From positions 62,001-126,000 of the forward strand of contig JADNRY010000120.1 in the NCBI GenBank assembly GCA_015501585.1: a DNA stretch of 64,000 nt, read 5' to 3'. The number at the start of each line of letters is the position of its first letter. Positions within the stretch are counted from its first letter, which is position 1. The notes beneath the pieces were generated by a model. That model was not told the DNA's origin. It worked only from the letters and a program-made list of their open reading frames with translations, and searched no databases. Shown here one piece after another: positions 1-9,700 of this stretch. The DNA is from Rhodocollybia butyracea (taxonomy: Eukaryota; Basidiomycota; Agaricomycetes; Agaricales; Omphalotaceae). The position numbers and the translations under genes are program-made.

Positions 1-147
1 TTCGCAAGAACGGGAAAACTGATCAGGTGGCTGCAGGGTCGCTACGCGAGCTCAACTGAATTGTAAGTCGGATGAGGCGGGTATGCAAGGCTTTAGCGCC
101 ATTAACTGTTTAGCGCTCTGAGCGTCTACGCCGTGTGATCTTGTCTT

Positions 148-904
148 ATGCCACCTCGCTCAAAATCACCCACCAGAGCCCAGCTTTCGTCCCGCTTAGC
201 CTACGAAAAGAAAGTTCCAAAGTTTCTGCAGAGACTGCAGAATCAAGTAAACGGAACCTCGAGGGAGGAAGATGAGCCTCGGTATTATGACGAAGATGGA
301 AATGAATTTAATGGCCCAGAAGACGAAGCTGAGCTGGATGAATTTGGTCGGGAGCGGCGGCCGCAGCTAGATGAATTTGGCAGGGAAAGTCGTAGCAGAC
401 CGGCAATTCCTGAGAGGCCAGATGATGATCCGGGCAGCGCCGACGAAGACTCTGCTGACGAAAAGCCACAAGTCGTCGTGTTGAAGGCTGGAAAGCATCT
501 TAGTGAACGAGAAGCTGAGAATGAGCGGCGGAAAGGTGATCATTTTGTACGTTCATAAGTAAGTAGATTTTGTGTACTGATTACTTGACGCTGTAGAAAA
601 AGGTCTTCCTTCATTGCCAGACCCGAATCATCCCGATGAATCACCTACTACTGCCTCCGCCAGCAAAGAGAAAAGTACTATCAAATCTCTTTCATTCTCC
701 TCTGGCAAACCTTCCGCTAAATCCAAAGCCAGCAACGACTTTAACGCGCTGAAAAGAAAAGTGTTGAGCGGTGGGGATGATTCTGATGATTCACAAAGCG
801 GAAAGGCAGCAAAGGAAGGAAAAGGACGTGGAGACGGAGGATCCAAGATGAAGAAAAAGAAAAAGCAGAAGAAAACACTGTTGAGCTTTGGGGACGATGC
901 GTGA
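148..904 (+). CDS. DUF4604 / KIAA1143-like nuclear protein
   Basis: Two exons, 148-535 and 597-904, give 231 residues. The 61-nt intron has donor GTGATC and acceptor CTGTAG; this choice joins the N-terminal half to the reading frame that continues with KGLPSLPDPNHPDE. The stronger-looking donor GTACGT at 547 leaves the wrong phase. Family hallmarks are an N-terminal SRLAYEKKVPKFLQ segment (about residues 15-30), an acidic middle, the box EKPQVVVLKAG (about 112-122), and a Lys-rich tail ending in TLLSFGDD. The human relative KIAA1143 has the same three boxes; its function is not established. The protein is very hydrophilic and has no signal peptide, so a nuclear or cytosolic location is inferred. 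I see nothing convincing in positions 1-147 beyond a likely promoter. Confidence 0.85.
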
Positions 905-1440
905 TATAGTTGTCGTCTCATGAGGCTAGGTCTTCTGCTTTACCGATTCAACTTTCATCATCACACGGAAGACAAGCCTAGGACACCACCGCGATTCGCT
1001 TACTCCTCCACGATTCTTATGTCTTGCTTGGGCTTTTGATGCTGCCAGGACTTCGAGACTACACCGATCCTAAGCTTACTCAGTCTTTATTGGCCGGCTC
1101 ATCCATGGACTCTCCGATTCGCTTTCACTTTCTGTACATGTCAAGATTCGCGTACATGTAGAAATGGATGCATAAATACCTCTCCTCATTTCCGTACCGC
1201 GGTTCAAATATCGAGTTGTGGTACCATTCCAATCCACGTAGACCTTGTCGTAGTAGTTGTCATTATTTGGAGACGAATTTTGGGGAGATGGCAGTGGAGA
1301 GACACTGACACCGACTAGCTAGGAGAGTCCAGGCAATCAGACGACGGGGGATAGAAAAGTGGCCATTGACGTTGATGCGAGGAGCGCGGTGGCCGTACGC
1401 GTAAGACAAGCCGATAAATCACGGGGTACATAAAATACGG
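905..1440. other. Intergenic region with a segment repeated at 3925-4050
   Basis: No gene seen. Positions about 1028-1160 (TTTTGATGCTGCCAGGAC, then CTTTCTGTACATGTC and AAGATTCGCGTACAT) resemble 3925-4030 on the other side of the first aldo-keto reductase gene. Positions 1284-1330 resemble 35284-35330, upstream of the second reductase copy, so this is probably old shared promoter sequence. Positions 1432-1440 are the left copy of the target duplication AAAATACGG. Confidence 0.5.
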
Positions 1441-1539
1441 GCAAATGCAGTCCCCACAAACTTTACATAAGCATTGCATAACGCTCTCACAGCAATTAGC
1501 CGATACATTCGGGCCACACCTTCAGTAAAAAGTACTGCT

Positions 1540-1621
1540 TTAGTGTAGTGGTTATCGCGTCATGCTTGTTGTAATAAGCTTGAGGCTCGCTGTTCAATTC
1601 TCGCTTTTGGCAACTTTTTTT
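1540..1621 (+). other. tRNA-like Pol III unit inside the MITE
   Basis: TAGTGTAGTGGTTATCGCG matches a tRNA box A/D-arm of the Val/Glu/Asp type. GTTCAATTC about 40 nt downstream matches box B, and an oligo-T run at 1614-1621 would end Pol III transcription. A stem around GCTT/AAGC occupies the anticodon-arm position. The acceptor and T stems do not pair, so this is a degenerate tRNA or tRNA-derived sequence and not a functional tRNA. Confidence 0.4.
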
Positions 1622-1650
1622 CTCCGTTATACAACTTTGCTAGCTAGCCG

Positions 1651-1850
1651 CTAGCGTTAGGTTAGGTTACGTCAGGTTAGGCGTTAGGGTTTTTACGCCC
1701 GCGCGCAGCGCGGGTTGTTTAGGGTTCGGGTTGGGTCAGTTAGGGTTCGGGGCTGGGTCAGTTAGGGTTCGGGGTTGGTTGGTTAGGGTTCGGGGCTAGG
1801 TTTAGGGTTAGGCGGGGGTCCGGGGGCAGCGCCCCGCTTTAGCGTTAGGG
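1651..1850 (+). repeat. Degenerate TTAGGG-like block inside the MITE
   Basis: The block has many copies of TTAGGG or GTTAGG, spaced by GGTTCGGGG and GGTTGGGTCAG units, and contains a GC-rich inverted repeat (CCCGCGCGCAGCGCGGG). TTAGGG is the usual telomere repeat in many fungi. Here it is interspersed and lies within TIR-bounded DNA, so it is captured or amplified sequence and not a telomere. Confidence 0.6.
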
Positions 1851-2093
1851 TTGAGAATATATACCAGGCCGGAGGCCTCTCAGTTTAGATTAATAGCCTG
1901 AGCGTGCAATTAAGCGCCAGGATCATAGCCACGGATTGTTATGTAACGCTTATGTAAAGTTTGTGGGGACTGCGTTCGCAAAATACGGTAAATACGGAAC
2001 CGCAACTCATCTCGACCGGCAAGACGCACCGTCACTATGGACATTGCACGGAGACATTACGAACAATCGAACGAGTAATGCGAAATGCATCGT

Positions 2094-2101
2094 TATAAAA
2101 G
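2094..2101 (+). promoter_or_regulatory. TATA box of the first aldo-keto reductase
   Basis: TATAAAAG lies 52 nt before the ATG. The same box with the same flanks (TATAAAAGTCGAGTTTTATT) sits at the same distance before the second copy (35794), so the element is conserved between paralogs. Confidence 0.65.
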
Positions 2102-2152
2102 TCGAGTTTTATTTTCAGGATCGTACAATTCGCTCACATATCTTGCACTATC

Positions 2153-3588
2153 ATGTCTTTAGTTAAAACCGCACCTACACCCCCCACAAAGCTTGGTGTT
2201 CTTCGAGCACTCTCACCCAATGCAGGCGTACATGTCTCCCCCTTTTGTCTAGGCGCGATGAGTATCGGAGATAAATGGACCTATATGATGGGTTCTATGG
2301 ATAAAGAAGCGAGTTTCAAGCTCCTCGATGCTTACTTTGACATGGGAGGAAACTTCATCGACACGGCTAACGGATATCAGGATGAGTCTTCCGAAGAGTT
2401 CATTGGTGAATGGATGGAAAAACGAGGCATTAGAGATCAACTCGTTGTTGCTACGAAGGTATGTCTTTTGGCTATCTTACTACATCTGCAAGCGATCTCA
2501 TCATACTAACAGTACACGACAAATTTCAAACGCGGTGACAGTTCAATCGTGCAAAAAGCCAACTACACCGGAAACAACGTTAAATCCATGCACCTTAGCG
2601 TGGAGGCTAGTTTAAAAAAGCTCCGTACTTCCTACATAGATCTCTTCTACGTCCATTGGTGGGACTACGAAACCTCAATCAAGGAAGTTATGGATGGCTT
2701 GCACTCACTCGTAATGCAGGGTAAAATTCTCTACCTCGTGAGTAGCATACTACGCCCCAACACATCTATATTCCTAACTACTGGTATAGGGAATTTCCGA
2801 TACTCCCGCATGGATCGTCGCTCAAGCTAACGAGTACGCTCGACTCACTGGAAAAACCCCATTCTCGGTCTATCAGGGGATGTGGAACGTCCTCGATCGG
2901 TCCTTCGAACGCGAAATCATTCCTATGGCTCGTGCGCAAGGTATGTCATGTCAACGTAAAAGTTCTACCGAAGCTTGCTGAATCTCTTTTGTATCACTCT
3001 CAAGGTTTGGCCTTAGCACCGTGGGGCGTTTTAGGCGGAGGGAAACTCCGTACCGATGCGGAAGAACAACGGCGCAAGGAGAGCGGAGAGAACGGAAGGA
3101 CGATGTTAGGAGATTGGCAAAGAAGCGAAACAGAAATAAAAGTTTCCCATGCCCTTGAAAAAGTCGCCGGTGAGCTTGGATTAGGCGATAATATTGGTGC
3201 CGGTAAGCTCTTCAGCCCCCACATCTCGTCTTTGGAGATCTCTAATTCCTCTCATCATCCAGTTGCGATCGCATATGTGATGCAAAAGACCCCCTACGTA
3301 TTCCCTATCATAGGAGGACGAAAAGTCTCCCATCTCGAAGCGAACTTACAGGCGCTCAATATCTCACTCACCGAGGAACAGATCCAATACCTGGAGAGCG
3401 TGGTCCCTTTCGAACCCGGCTTTCCTTATAATTACTTCGTACGTATATCTTTTCGTGAAACAGGTGATTAGATGTCCTGACTTGCATTCTTCTTTTAGGG
3501 GAATGGAAACAAGCCGCTTGCTCAGATGCTGAGCGCAATGGCGTATGAGAAAGTTCCTTTGACTCAGCCCATCCGGCCTGCGCAGTGA
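2153..3588 (+). CDS. Aldo-keto reductase, aryl-alcohol dehydrogenase type (copy 1)
   Basis: Six exons: 2153-2458, 2513-2737, 2790-2940, 3005-3202, 3263-3438 and 3499-3588. They join in phase to 381 residues with no internal stop. The protein is an NADPH-dependent (beta/alpha)8-barrel oxidoreductase of the fungal AAD/AKR9 type, which interconverts aromatic aldehydes and alcohols in lignin-related metabolism. Catalytic-tetrad candidates are Asp and Tyr in FIDTANGYQ (near residues 70-80), Lys at the end of exon 1 (VATK), and His in DLFYVHWWD. The phosphate-binding strand near the C-terminus reads [15 protein letters not shown]. There is no signal peptide, so it is cytosolic. It is paralogous to the gene at 35853, with identical exon lengths and intron phases. 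A MITE interrupts its upstream region. The exact substrate cannot be told. Confidence 0.9.
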
Positions 3589-4632
3589 TATACACATCTC
3601 AGTAATATCTCAGTAATCACAAAGTATCAAATTCATTACACTCACATACTTAATTTTTTGAAGAAGTTTATCATCATGCCATGAAGCTTCATCTGTAGAT
3701 GGATGGTTGGGATAAAGTAGGATTCGCGGGCGGAGGAATAAGACGATAGATTAGAAATGTACTTCTGCATTGTAATACACGAAATATCGATCCAATAACA
3801 GCTCATAGAAGTTTTTTAGTGAAAGCTTTGGCCATGTTTTCTCCGATACGTTTTTACTACACCTCGTGTTTTAACGGTGGAGCAGGTAACCTGCATTCCA
3901 CGCACTACACAACTTGACAAATATACAGGCGTTCGATGCTGCTAGGACACTCTTCAGTTATAATAGCGACTCATCTGATTCATTTTCGCTTTCCGTACAC
4001 GCCAAGATTCGTGTACATAAAGCGCTCACTCGACCGCGGCTCATTTTCAAGGAAAGTAGGAAGGGCACCGATAAGATAGATCTGTGGGATACACGACCGC
4101 TTTTCTGTCCCTATATGATGCTCTTCGTTGCATAGTTTACGCCCAACCTCCAACTTCGACGACGCCAAACGAGTACTTGACTATTACATCTCCGCTCTGC
4201 CCGGCTGTAGGGGTGCGAAGCCTGCCAGCCGGGCAGTGCTAACGCACTCCCCCGGGGTGCCGGGCAGCCGGGCAGGCCGTTTCCAGCCTTAGAGGGAAAG
4301 GGTAGTGTGCAGCGCTACGCAGCTTGACAGGCAGCGACTACTAAATTGATCTCTATTCCATCTCTAAGGATTCGTTGCGATAAACCCTCCTGGTCTTGTT
4401 ACGTATCCAAGTGCAGAAAATGAGGCAAAAGAATTAGCCAGCTGGTTCAGATACAAGAGGACCTCGAGTGATCAAAGCCAAAGGGGGGAGTCTAATGAGG
4501 ATTGTCGAGAGTAAAGGAAGAACAAGAATTAACACAACGTGCATAAGATACAATGATTAACGATGAAGAGGTTATAAGTGAAAAGTCGTTGGTGTGCGCA
4601 ACCGAGATACGCAACACAAATCTGGCCGGAAT
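3589..4632. other. Intergenic region with GC-rich inverted repeats
   Basis: No gene supported. Positions 3925-4050 share a diverged segment with 1028-1160. At 4198-4276 is a compact GC-rich block in which CTGCCCGGCTG is followed by two inverted copies, CAGCCGGGCAG. Open frames here have no family signature. Confidence 0.5.
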
Positions 4633-5200
4633 TCAAACTCGCACCCATCCGCCCATTTTTTCAAATAGCTCCTTCCGTTTCGCCCGCCATACGTCTTTCA
4701 TACGCCCAACACAAGCTGAGCAGCAAGTCCTCCCCCAAGCAGTGTCAATTAAGGTTTGCCATCCTTCAAGCGGGTTGAGAGGATGTTTTTTAAACACGCT
4801 ATCTTCAGCATCGTACATTCGTTCTTGGTACTCTTCCGAAAACGTAGAGTTGGAGTGCGACAAGGCATGGAGGAAGAGACAAAGCCTGCGACGATTTTTT
4901 CCAAACTTCAGAGAGACCGATGTGTGTTGCGAATAGGCATGAATAAGACTGAAAATTTGATTCTGCACGAGTATCATGGGGATAACAAAGCTCCCACCAC
5001 TGGGAATGTCGCACGAGTTCATAAGCAGCTCGTCTACGGATGGAGGGAAAATCTTGGGAAAATGAGAACAGCATCATGCTCCAGCAGAGCTCGGCATCCT
5101 TTCCACTGGGGAAGGCAAAGAACCTGACGAGCTCAGCAGGCCAGAACGATGCAAGACGTGATGCAGCCCATTTTTGATATCGATGAAACCCGAGTGCCTT
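4633..5200 (-). pseudogene. BTB/POZ-domain gene, 3' half (split by transposons)
   Basis: On the minus strand this continues exactly where 28616 stops. Across the 10-bp target duplication (CGAGTGCCTT on the plus strand) the frame reads VASKALG from the far half into FHRYQKWAASRLASFW here. The pattern matches the helical region after the BTB fold in basidiomycete BTB proteins. The C-terminal part (near 4640-4720) has CCSACVGRMKDVWRAKRKEL, a Cys-pair plus Trp/Arg pattern common at the end of this family. A frame change near 4940-5000 implies an intron that I could not place with confidence. The gene is separated from its start by 23.4 kb of nested elements, so it should be inactive. Confidence 0.75.
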
Positions 5201-5212
5201 GGGCACCGAACT

Positions 5213-5283
5213 TTTACAGTAACCCCTGTACGTACGTTCCGTACAGTTACGTACAGGTCCCGTACAGTCCCGTACAGGACACG
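5213..5283 (+). repeat. Left subterminal minisatellite, outer part
   Basis: Overlapping CCGTACAG, TACGTACAG and CCTGTACG units directly follow the left TIR. The same unit recurs at 5600-5713, 22389-22543 and 28484-28600, all inside the Mutator-like element. Such arrays may be transposase-binding sites (inference). Confidence 0.7.
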
Positions 5284-5599
5284 GAATGGATACTATGTTA
5301 TGCATACGAGTAGCTTTGGGTCTATTACTTGTTGCCTACCATACCTATCACTGTCACTGTTATACAATCAATCTAATATGTTCACTATAAGAGTGTGCTA
5401 AGACATAGTTACAACTTGGTAGTCATTGTGAAACTGTATACTGACACATAACAGAACTCCCTCTAAGGTGTTTGTGCTGTTCTATAATGCATTACTGAAC
5501 AACAGGACCTAGTTTGTGTACCAGCTCTGCCAGTATTACCATACATATAATCATTTGATGTTTGAAAAATGCCTTGCAATCTGATAGCATTTACATGTT
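5284..5599. other. Non-coding interior of the Mutator-like element
   Basis: An AT-rich stretch between the two left-hand minisatellite blocks. No frame with a recognisable family and no RNA gene seen. Confidence 0.5.
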
Positions 5600-5713
5600 C
5601 AAGCAAAAATCATGGCAGGGTCACTGCAGGCTCCATACAGGCTGTTGTAGGTTCTGGCCAGGCTACTGCAGGTCCCATATAGGTCACTGTAGGTTCCGTA
5701 CAGGGTACTGCAG
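5600..5713 (+). repeat. Left subterminal minisatellite, inner part, cut by gypsy
   Basis: About five units of the type CACTGYAGGTTCCGTACAGG, more diverged than those at 22389. The array is interrupted by the gypsy LTR at 5714 and resumes at 22389. GCAG at 5710-5713 and 22389-22392 is the gypsy target duplication. Confidence 0.75.
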
Positions 5714-6601
5714 TGTCAGGTAGTAGTTGGGTTTTCGAGAATGTAGTGTGATTATGGGCTATCTAAGCGCCCGGGTAAGTACTTCACCGAATCGCATCAA
5801 AAGCTTCAAAAGCCGGCAGCGCCTAATCAACTACTTTAGAATTAGTAATATGCAAATGATCACATGAAATGGCATGTCCGCCGAGGCTATATGTCTGCCG
5901 AAGGTACGCGTATACAGACACTTGCGTGTCCCCCATGTTTTGCTTATTCATGCAGTAGGTCCGTTAGTAAGACAGTAGAATAATTTAATTGTACAGTATA
6001 TAAACCCCCCAGTAGACAGAAATAAAAAGTTCTTTCTTCCCCTCTAAATTGCCCCTCTAAGTCTAGTCTTTTAAGACTCTCAATAAAGTCTTGTTAGTGT
6101 ATCCTGATTGGATTAGTTAGTAAGCTTCAGTCCAGCAAGAGCCTGGTAAATAGTTCTACTAATAATTCAAGTACACTGTTACTTACTCATTGAAAGTCTT
6201 CTATTCAGTTTAGTATATGAACTACAGCCCAGCAGAGCCTGGTACAGTTCCATATTCGATTCATATTCACTGCTACGCCTCCGGATACGCCGTTCCCACG
6301 CCTCCTAGTGCGCCTCGGAATTACAGTCACAGAAGCCACTCTTCTAGTCACTCCCGCTACTCTCCTTATTCTCATTCACCCTACTGGTACTCGTCCCCTC
6401 CCCAAGCTCCATTTCAGCCTACTCCTCCTTCATACAGTCACTTTCCATACTTACCTCCGCCTCACTACACACCTCCGTACCCTTACTTGAATTCACGTTA
6501 CTACTACTAGTCCTCAGGGCCTGTGCACCACGCATTTTACGGTCCACCAATAACGTGCTTGCCTGGTCCTTACATTATTGGAAAAGTCCATTAGTGTGAC
6601 A
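5714..6601 (+). repeat. Gypsy 5' LTR
   Basis: 888 bp, TGTCAGG...GTGTGACA. TATATAAA at 5997-6004 is the likely U3 TATA box. An ORF at 6217-6510 encodes a 97-residue Pro/Tyr/Ser-rich peptide with no known family, downstream of the expected start site. It differs from the 3' LTR at 4 of 888 positions. Confidence 0.9.
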
Positions 6602-6734
6602 TCTTATTGGAACCGACGACGGGGACCTTCATTGTAAGACTCCCATTTCGAATTTCCGTAGCTGTCAGCCTAAAGCTATTACATATTCTCACAGACACTC
6701 TCCTCACTTGTCTTTTACTACACCACTATTCAAT

Positions 6735-9700
6735 ATGTCTCACGGACACTCCACCGGAAAGTACCGTGATACTTCTAGCTTTGAAGAGGATGACGACTTC
6801 CCTCTTCCAGCTCATGCTAGTTCTCGCCCCAATTCTCCTCCTTCCATTACTCAAGATTCTGGACCAGTGGACTCCGATGCCGCTGCTTTCCATGGATCCT
6901 CGTATGTCTTTCCTTCCAATGCCGAGGCCTACCCAAGGTCTAATGTATTTTCCACTACACAGACACCTGGCTATAATGTTCTTGCCCCGTCACATCCTGT
7001 CACGGTTGGGACGGCAAAGGATTTACCTGTGAAGGGTTCGCGTGAAGCCCCCACTAAGTTTACTGGTAGATATACTCAGGTTGAAAGCTTCTTTGAGCAC
7101 TATGATAGGCTATTAAATAAATACAATGTACAGTCTGATTCTGAAAAGTGCCAAGGACTATTAGAATATGTCTCTTCTTCTGTAAAGACATTGATTCATT
7201 CCAGTCCCTTCTACCATGCCTCCAATTGGACTGGTCTGAAGAACTACTTACTCAAGATTTATGATGCTGAAAAGGCCAAGTTACGGTACAAGCCAAGAGA
7301 TGTACTTGACTTTGCTCACAAGCACCATTATAAGACTTGTGGCAGCCTCTCTCAATGGTACAAATATTGCCGTAGGTACCAAGCTCGAGCTGGACTTCTT
7401 CGTAAGCAGAAGAAATTGTCTGACTTGGAGTACCATGGGTGGTTCTGGATGGGAATCCCAACCACTCTCCAGCATATAATAGGGGACTTAATGAGACAGA
7501 AGTTCCCAAATAGATTACCTGGGGGATACAAGTATGTTGATGAAGTCAGTGCAATAGCTGAAGAAGTCTTCTGCAGGGATAGATTTGAAGACATGATAGC
7601 TACTGGACCATACTTGTTTGGTGTAGATAGCCGCCATGATATGTCTTCAGACTCTGAGTCTTCTGGTTCAGACTCTGATCCTGACTCTAGCTCAAGTGAG
7701 TCAGATAGCAGACATAAGAGAAGTTCCAAGAAGAAGAGAAAATACAGTAAGAAGAAATCTCAAAAGGGAGTCCGTTCCTCTCCTCCCACTGCTGCAGTCC
7801 CTACTATGGTTGACCCCCTTCGTGCAGAAGAGAAGGCCCATACCACTAAACCTCAAGGTAATCAAGAAGAGATTTCTGATATTATTAGACAGCTCAGTGC
7901 ATTAAAGATAGATGATCCAGCATACAGAGCAGTCTACTACAGAGGTCTACAGCTAGATAAATCCGGGTCTTTGGAAAAATGTTTTCAGGTCCCTCAGCTA
8001 GCTAAGAAAGTTGATGAGCCAAAGTCATACCGCCCCCGGGATAATGACAATAATAATTACCGGCGGGGAAAGGCCTTTGAAAGTCAGTCCTACAGAGGTC
8101 CAGAATGTTTTGGTTGTGGAGTTTCAGGCCACCGGCTTGGTGATTGTCAAGAAATCACTGCCAGAATACGGCGGGGTGAAATTATACAAGACCCCACTAC
8201 TAGACAGTACTTATTCCCCAATGGAGAGATTATCAGGAGAATAGGAACTGAGTCCATAGCTACTGCTGTAGACAGAATTTTGGAACAGCAGCGGCCCCGC
8301 ACACCTAAGTCATTATTTGCACGTATGAAGAAAGATGTGCAATCTTACATGTCTCAAGCCTCACAAGAAACTGAAGCCCGTGTTCTCCAAGCTAGCCAAG
8401 ACACTACAGAATTTTCGGACTCAGGAGATGAGTGGGAAGAAAATTACTGGAAGTGTCGAGAAGAGTTTGCACACTCCAGTGATGGCCTGGGCTTTGAATC
8501 TGAAGTATCAATTGAGTCGGATGAGCTTGTAGATAGCAACTCCGCATATGAGTCTGATGCTGATGACTGGGAATTGAGGCCAGTGTATGGAGCGGACCGG
8601 GTAGTACAGTCCAAGAGTCGGGATGCCCGATTACAAGCAACTGTAAGCCCTCGGGATAGACCCCGACGTGCAATACGGTCCCCTGTTCAAGCCGATGGTA
8701 CACGTACTCCCTGGAATGCCGGATTGAATAAAGGAAAAGGGGTGAGTGAATCAAATGCCAAGAAAGGTAAATTAGAGAAGGTAGTAGGTGATAGAGAAGC
8801 ACCTATACCTCTGATTGATTCTTCGATTCCTACAAAGTCAACTTCATCAAAGATTGATATTCCTGAAGTGGCTAGCCCAGAAGTCCCTGTCAAGAAAATT
8901 TTAAGAAGGGATAACCCGCCATTACCGAGTTCAAGTAAGGATGTAGAAACGGAAGAGTTACCTGTTAGGAATAATGTTCCCCCAGAGCCAAAGCCCATTG
9001 ATGTACGAGAGGTTCGATTCCGCACTCCCCGGGACATTCCCAGAGAAGAAGAGGTACAGCAAACTAGTAAAAGTCCCCCTGAAAATCTGAAGAGAAGGAG
9101 ACCGGAATTAACTAAAGATGATGGGAATACCGAAAAGGTTCATTCACGCCGGCGCTCAGAATTATCAAGTCAAATAGATTCGCGCGCCGTAGTCAGTAAA
9201 ATAATGAACACACAAATTACTATGCCTATGAAGGATATATTGGGTACTTCAGGAGAAATATGCCGGATCATGACTGATCTCATTGTACTGAAGAATCCCA
9301 AAGTCCTCAGTGTAGAAGGGCTTACACGTCGAAATGCTTTGGAGTACATATTGAAATCCCTGAATGCCGCGCAAGCTAGTCACACGGCAGGGGATGGGAG
9401 ATTAATAAGACTCCAATTAAGAAGTAATGGTCTAACCTTTTATGGTATTTTAGACACAGGATCTGAGCTTAATATTGTCTCGCGTAAGCTAGCCGAGCGA
9501 TTAGCAGAGCCGGTGGACAAACGAAAAGGAACACGGATGAATGATGCTAATGGCGGTGAAGGAAAACTTGCCGGAGTTGTACAAGATGTACACGCGTGGT
9601 TTGGGAACTTAGAAACCACGGGGGATTTCTTTGTAGGTGACAAACCACCGTTTGATATGTTGTTGGGGCGTCCGTGGCAGCGTATCAACAGAGTAAGTGT

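Larger units (their letters stand above)
1441..1979. mobile_element. Mutator-type MITE with 42-bp TIRs and 9-bp TSD
   Basis: The left end (1441-1482, beginning GCAAATGCAGTCCCCACA) is an inverted copy of the right end (1938-1979, read inward GCGAACGCAGTCCCCACA), with four transition differences in about 42 bp. The element is flanked by a perfect 9-bp direct repeat, AAAATACGG, at 1432-1440 and 1980-1988. Long TIRs with a 9-bp duplication fit Mutator-like non-autonomous elements. It has no transposase. The interior holds a Pol III-like box pair and a TTAGGG-rich block. It sits in the promoter region of the first aldo-keto reductase; the paralogous upstream region near 35.7 kb lacks it. Confidence 0.85.

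Noticed and set aside
547..596. Intron with donor GTACGT in the DUF4604 gene
   Set aside because: It leaves exon 2 out of frame; donor GTGATC at 536 joins the conserved halves.
1540..1612. Functional tRNA gene
   Set aside because: Box A and box B are good, but acceptor and T stems do not pair and the anticodon arm has an odd loop.
1651..1850. True telomere or chromosome end
   Set aside because: The TTAGGG-like units are degenerate, interspersed and enclosed by TIRs with genes on both sides.
4553..5127. Plus-strand ORFs opposite the BTB fragment
   Set aside because: They are antisense to a BTB reading frame that joins precisely with the other half and show no family motif.
6708..6734. Gag start upstream of 6735
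   Set aside because: The frame is open but has no ATG; the first ATG is at 6735.
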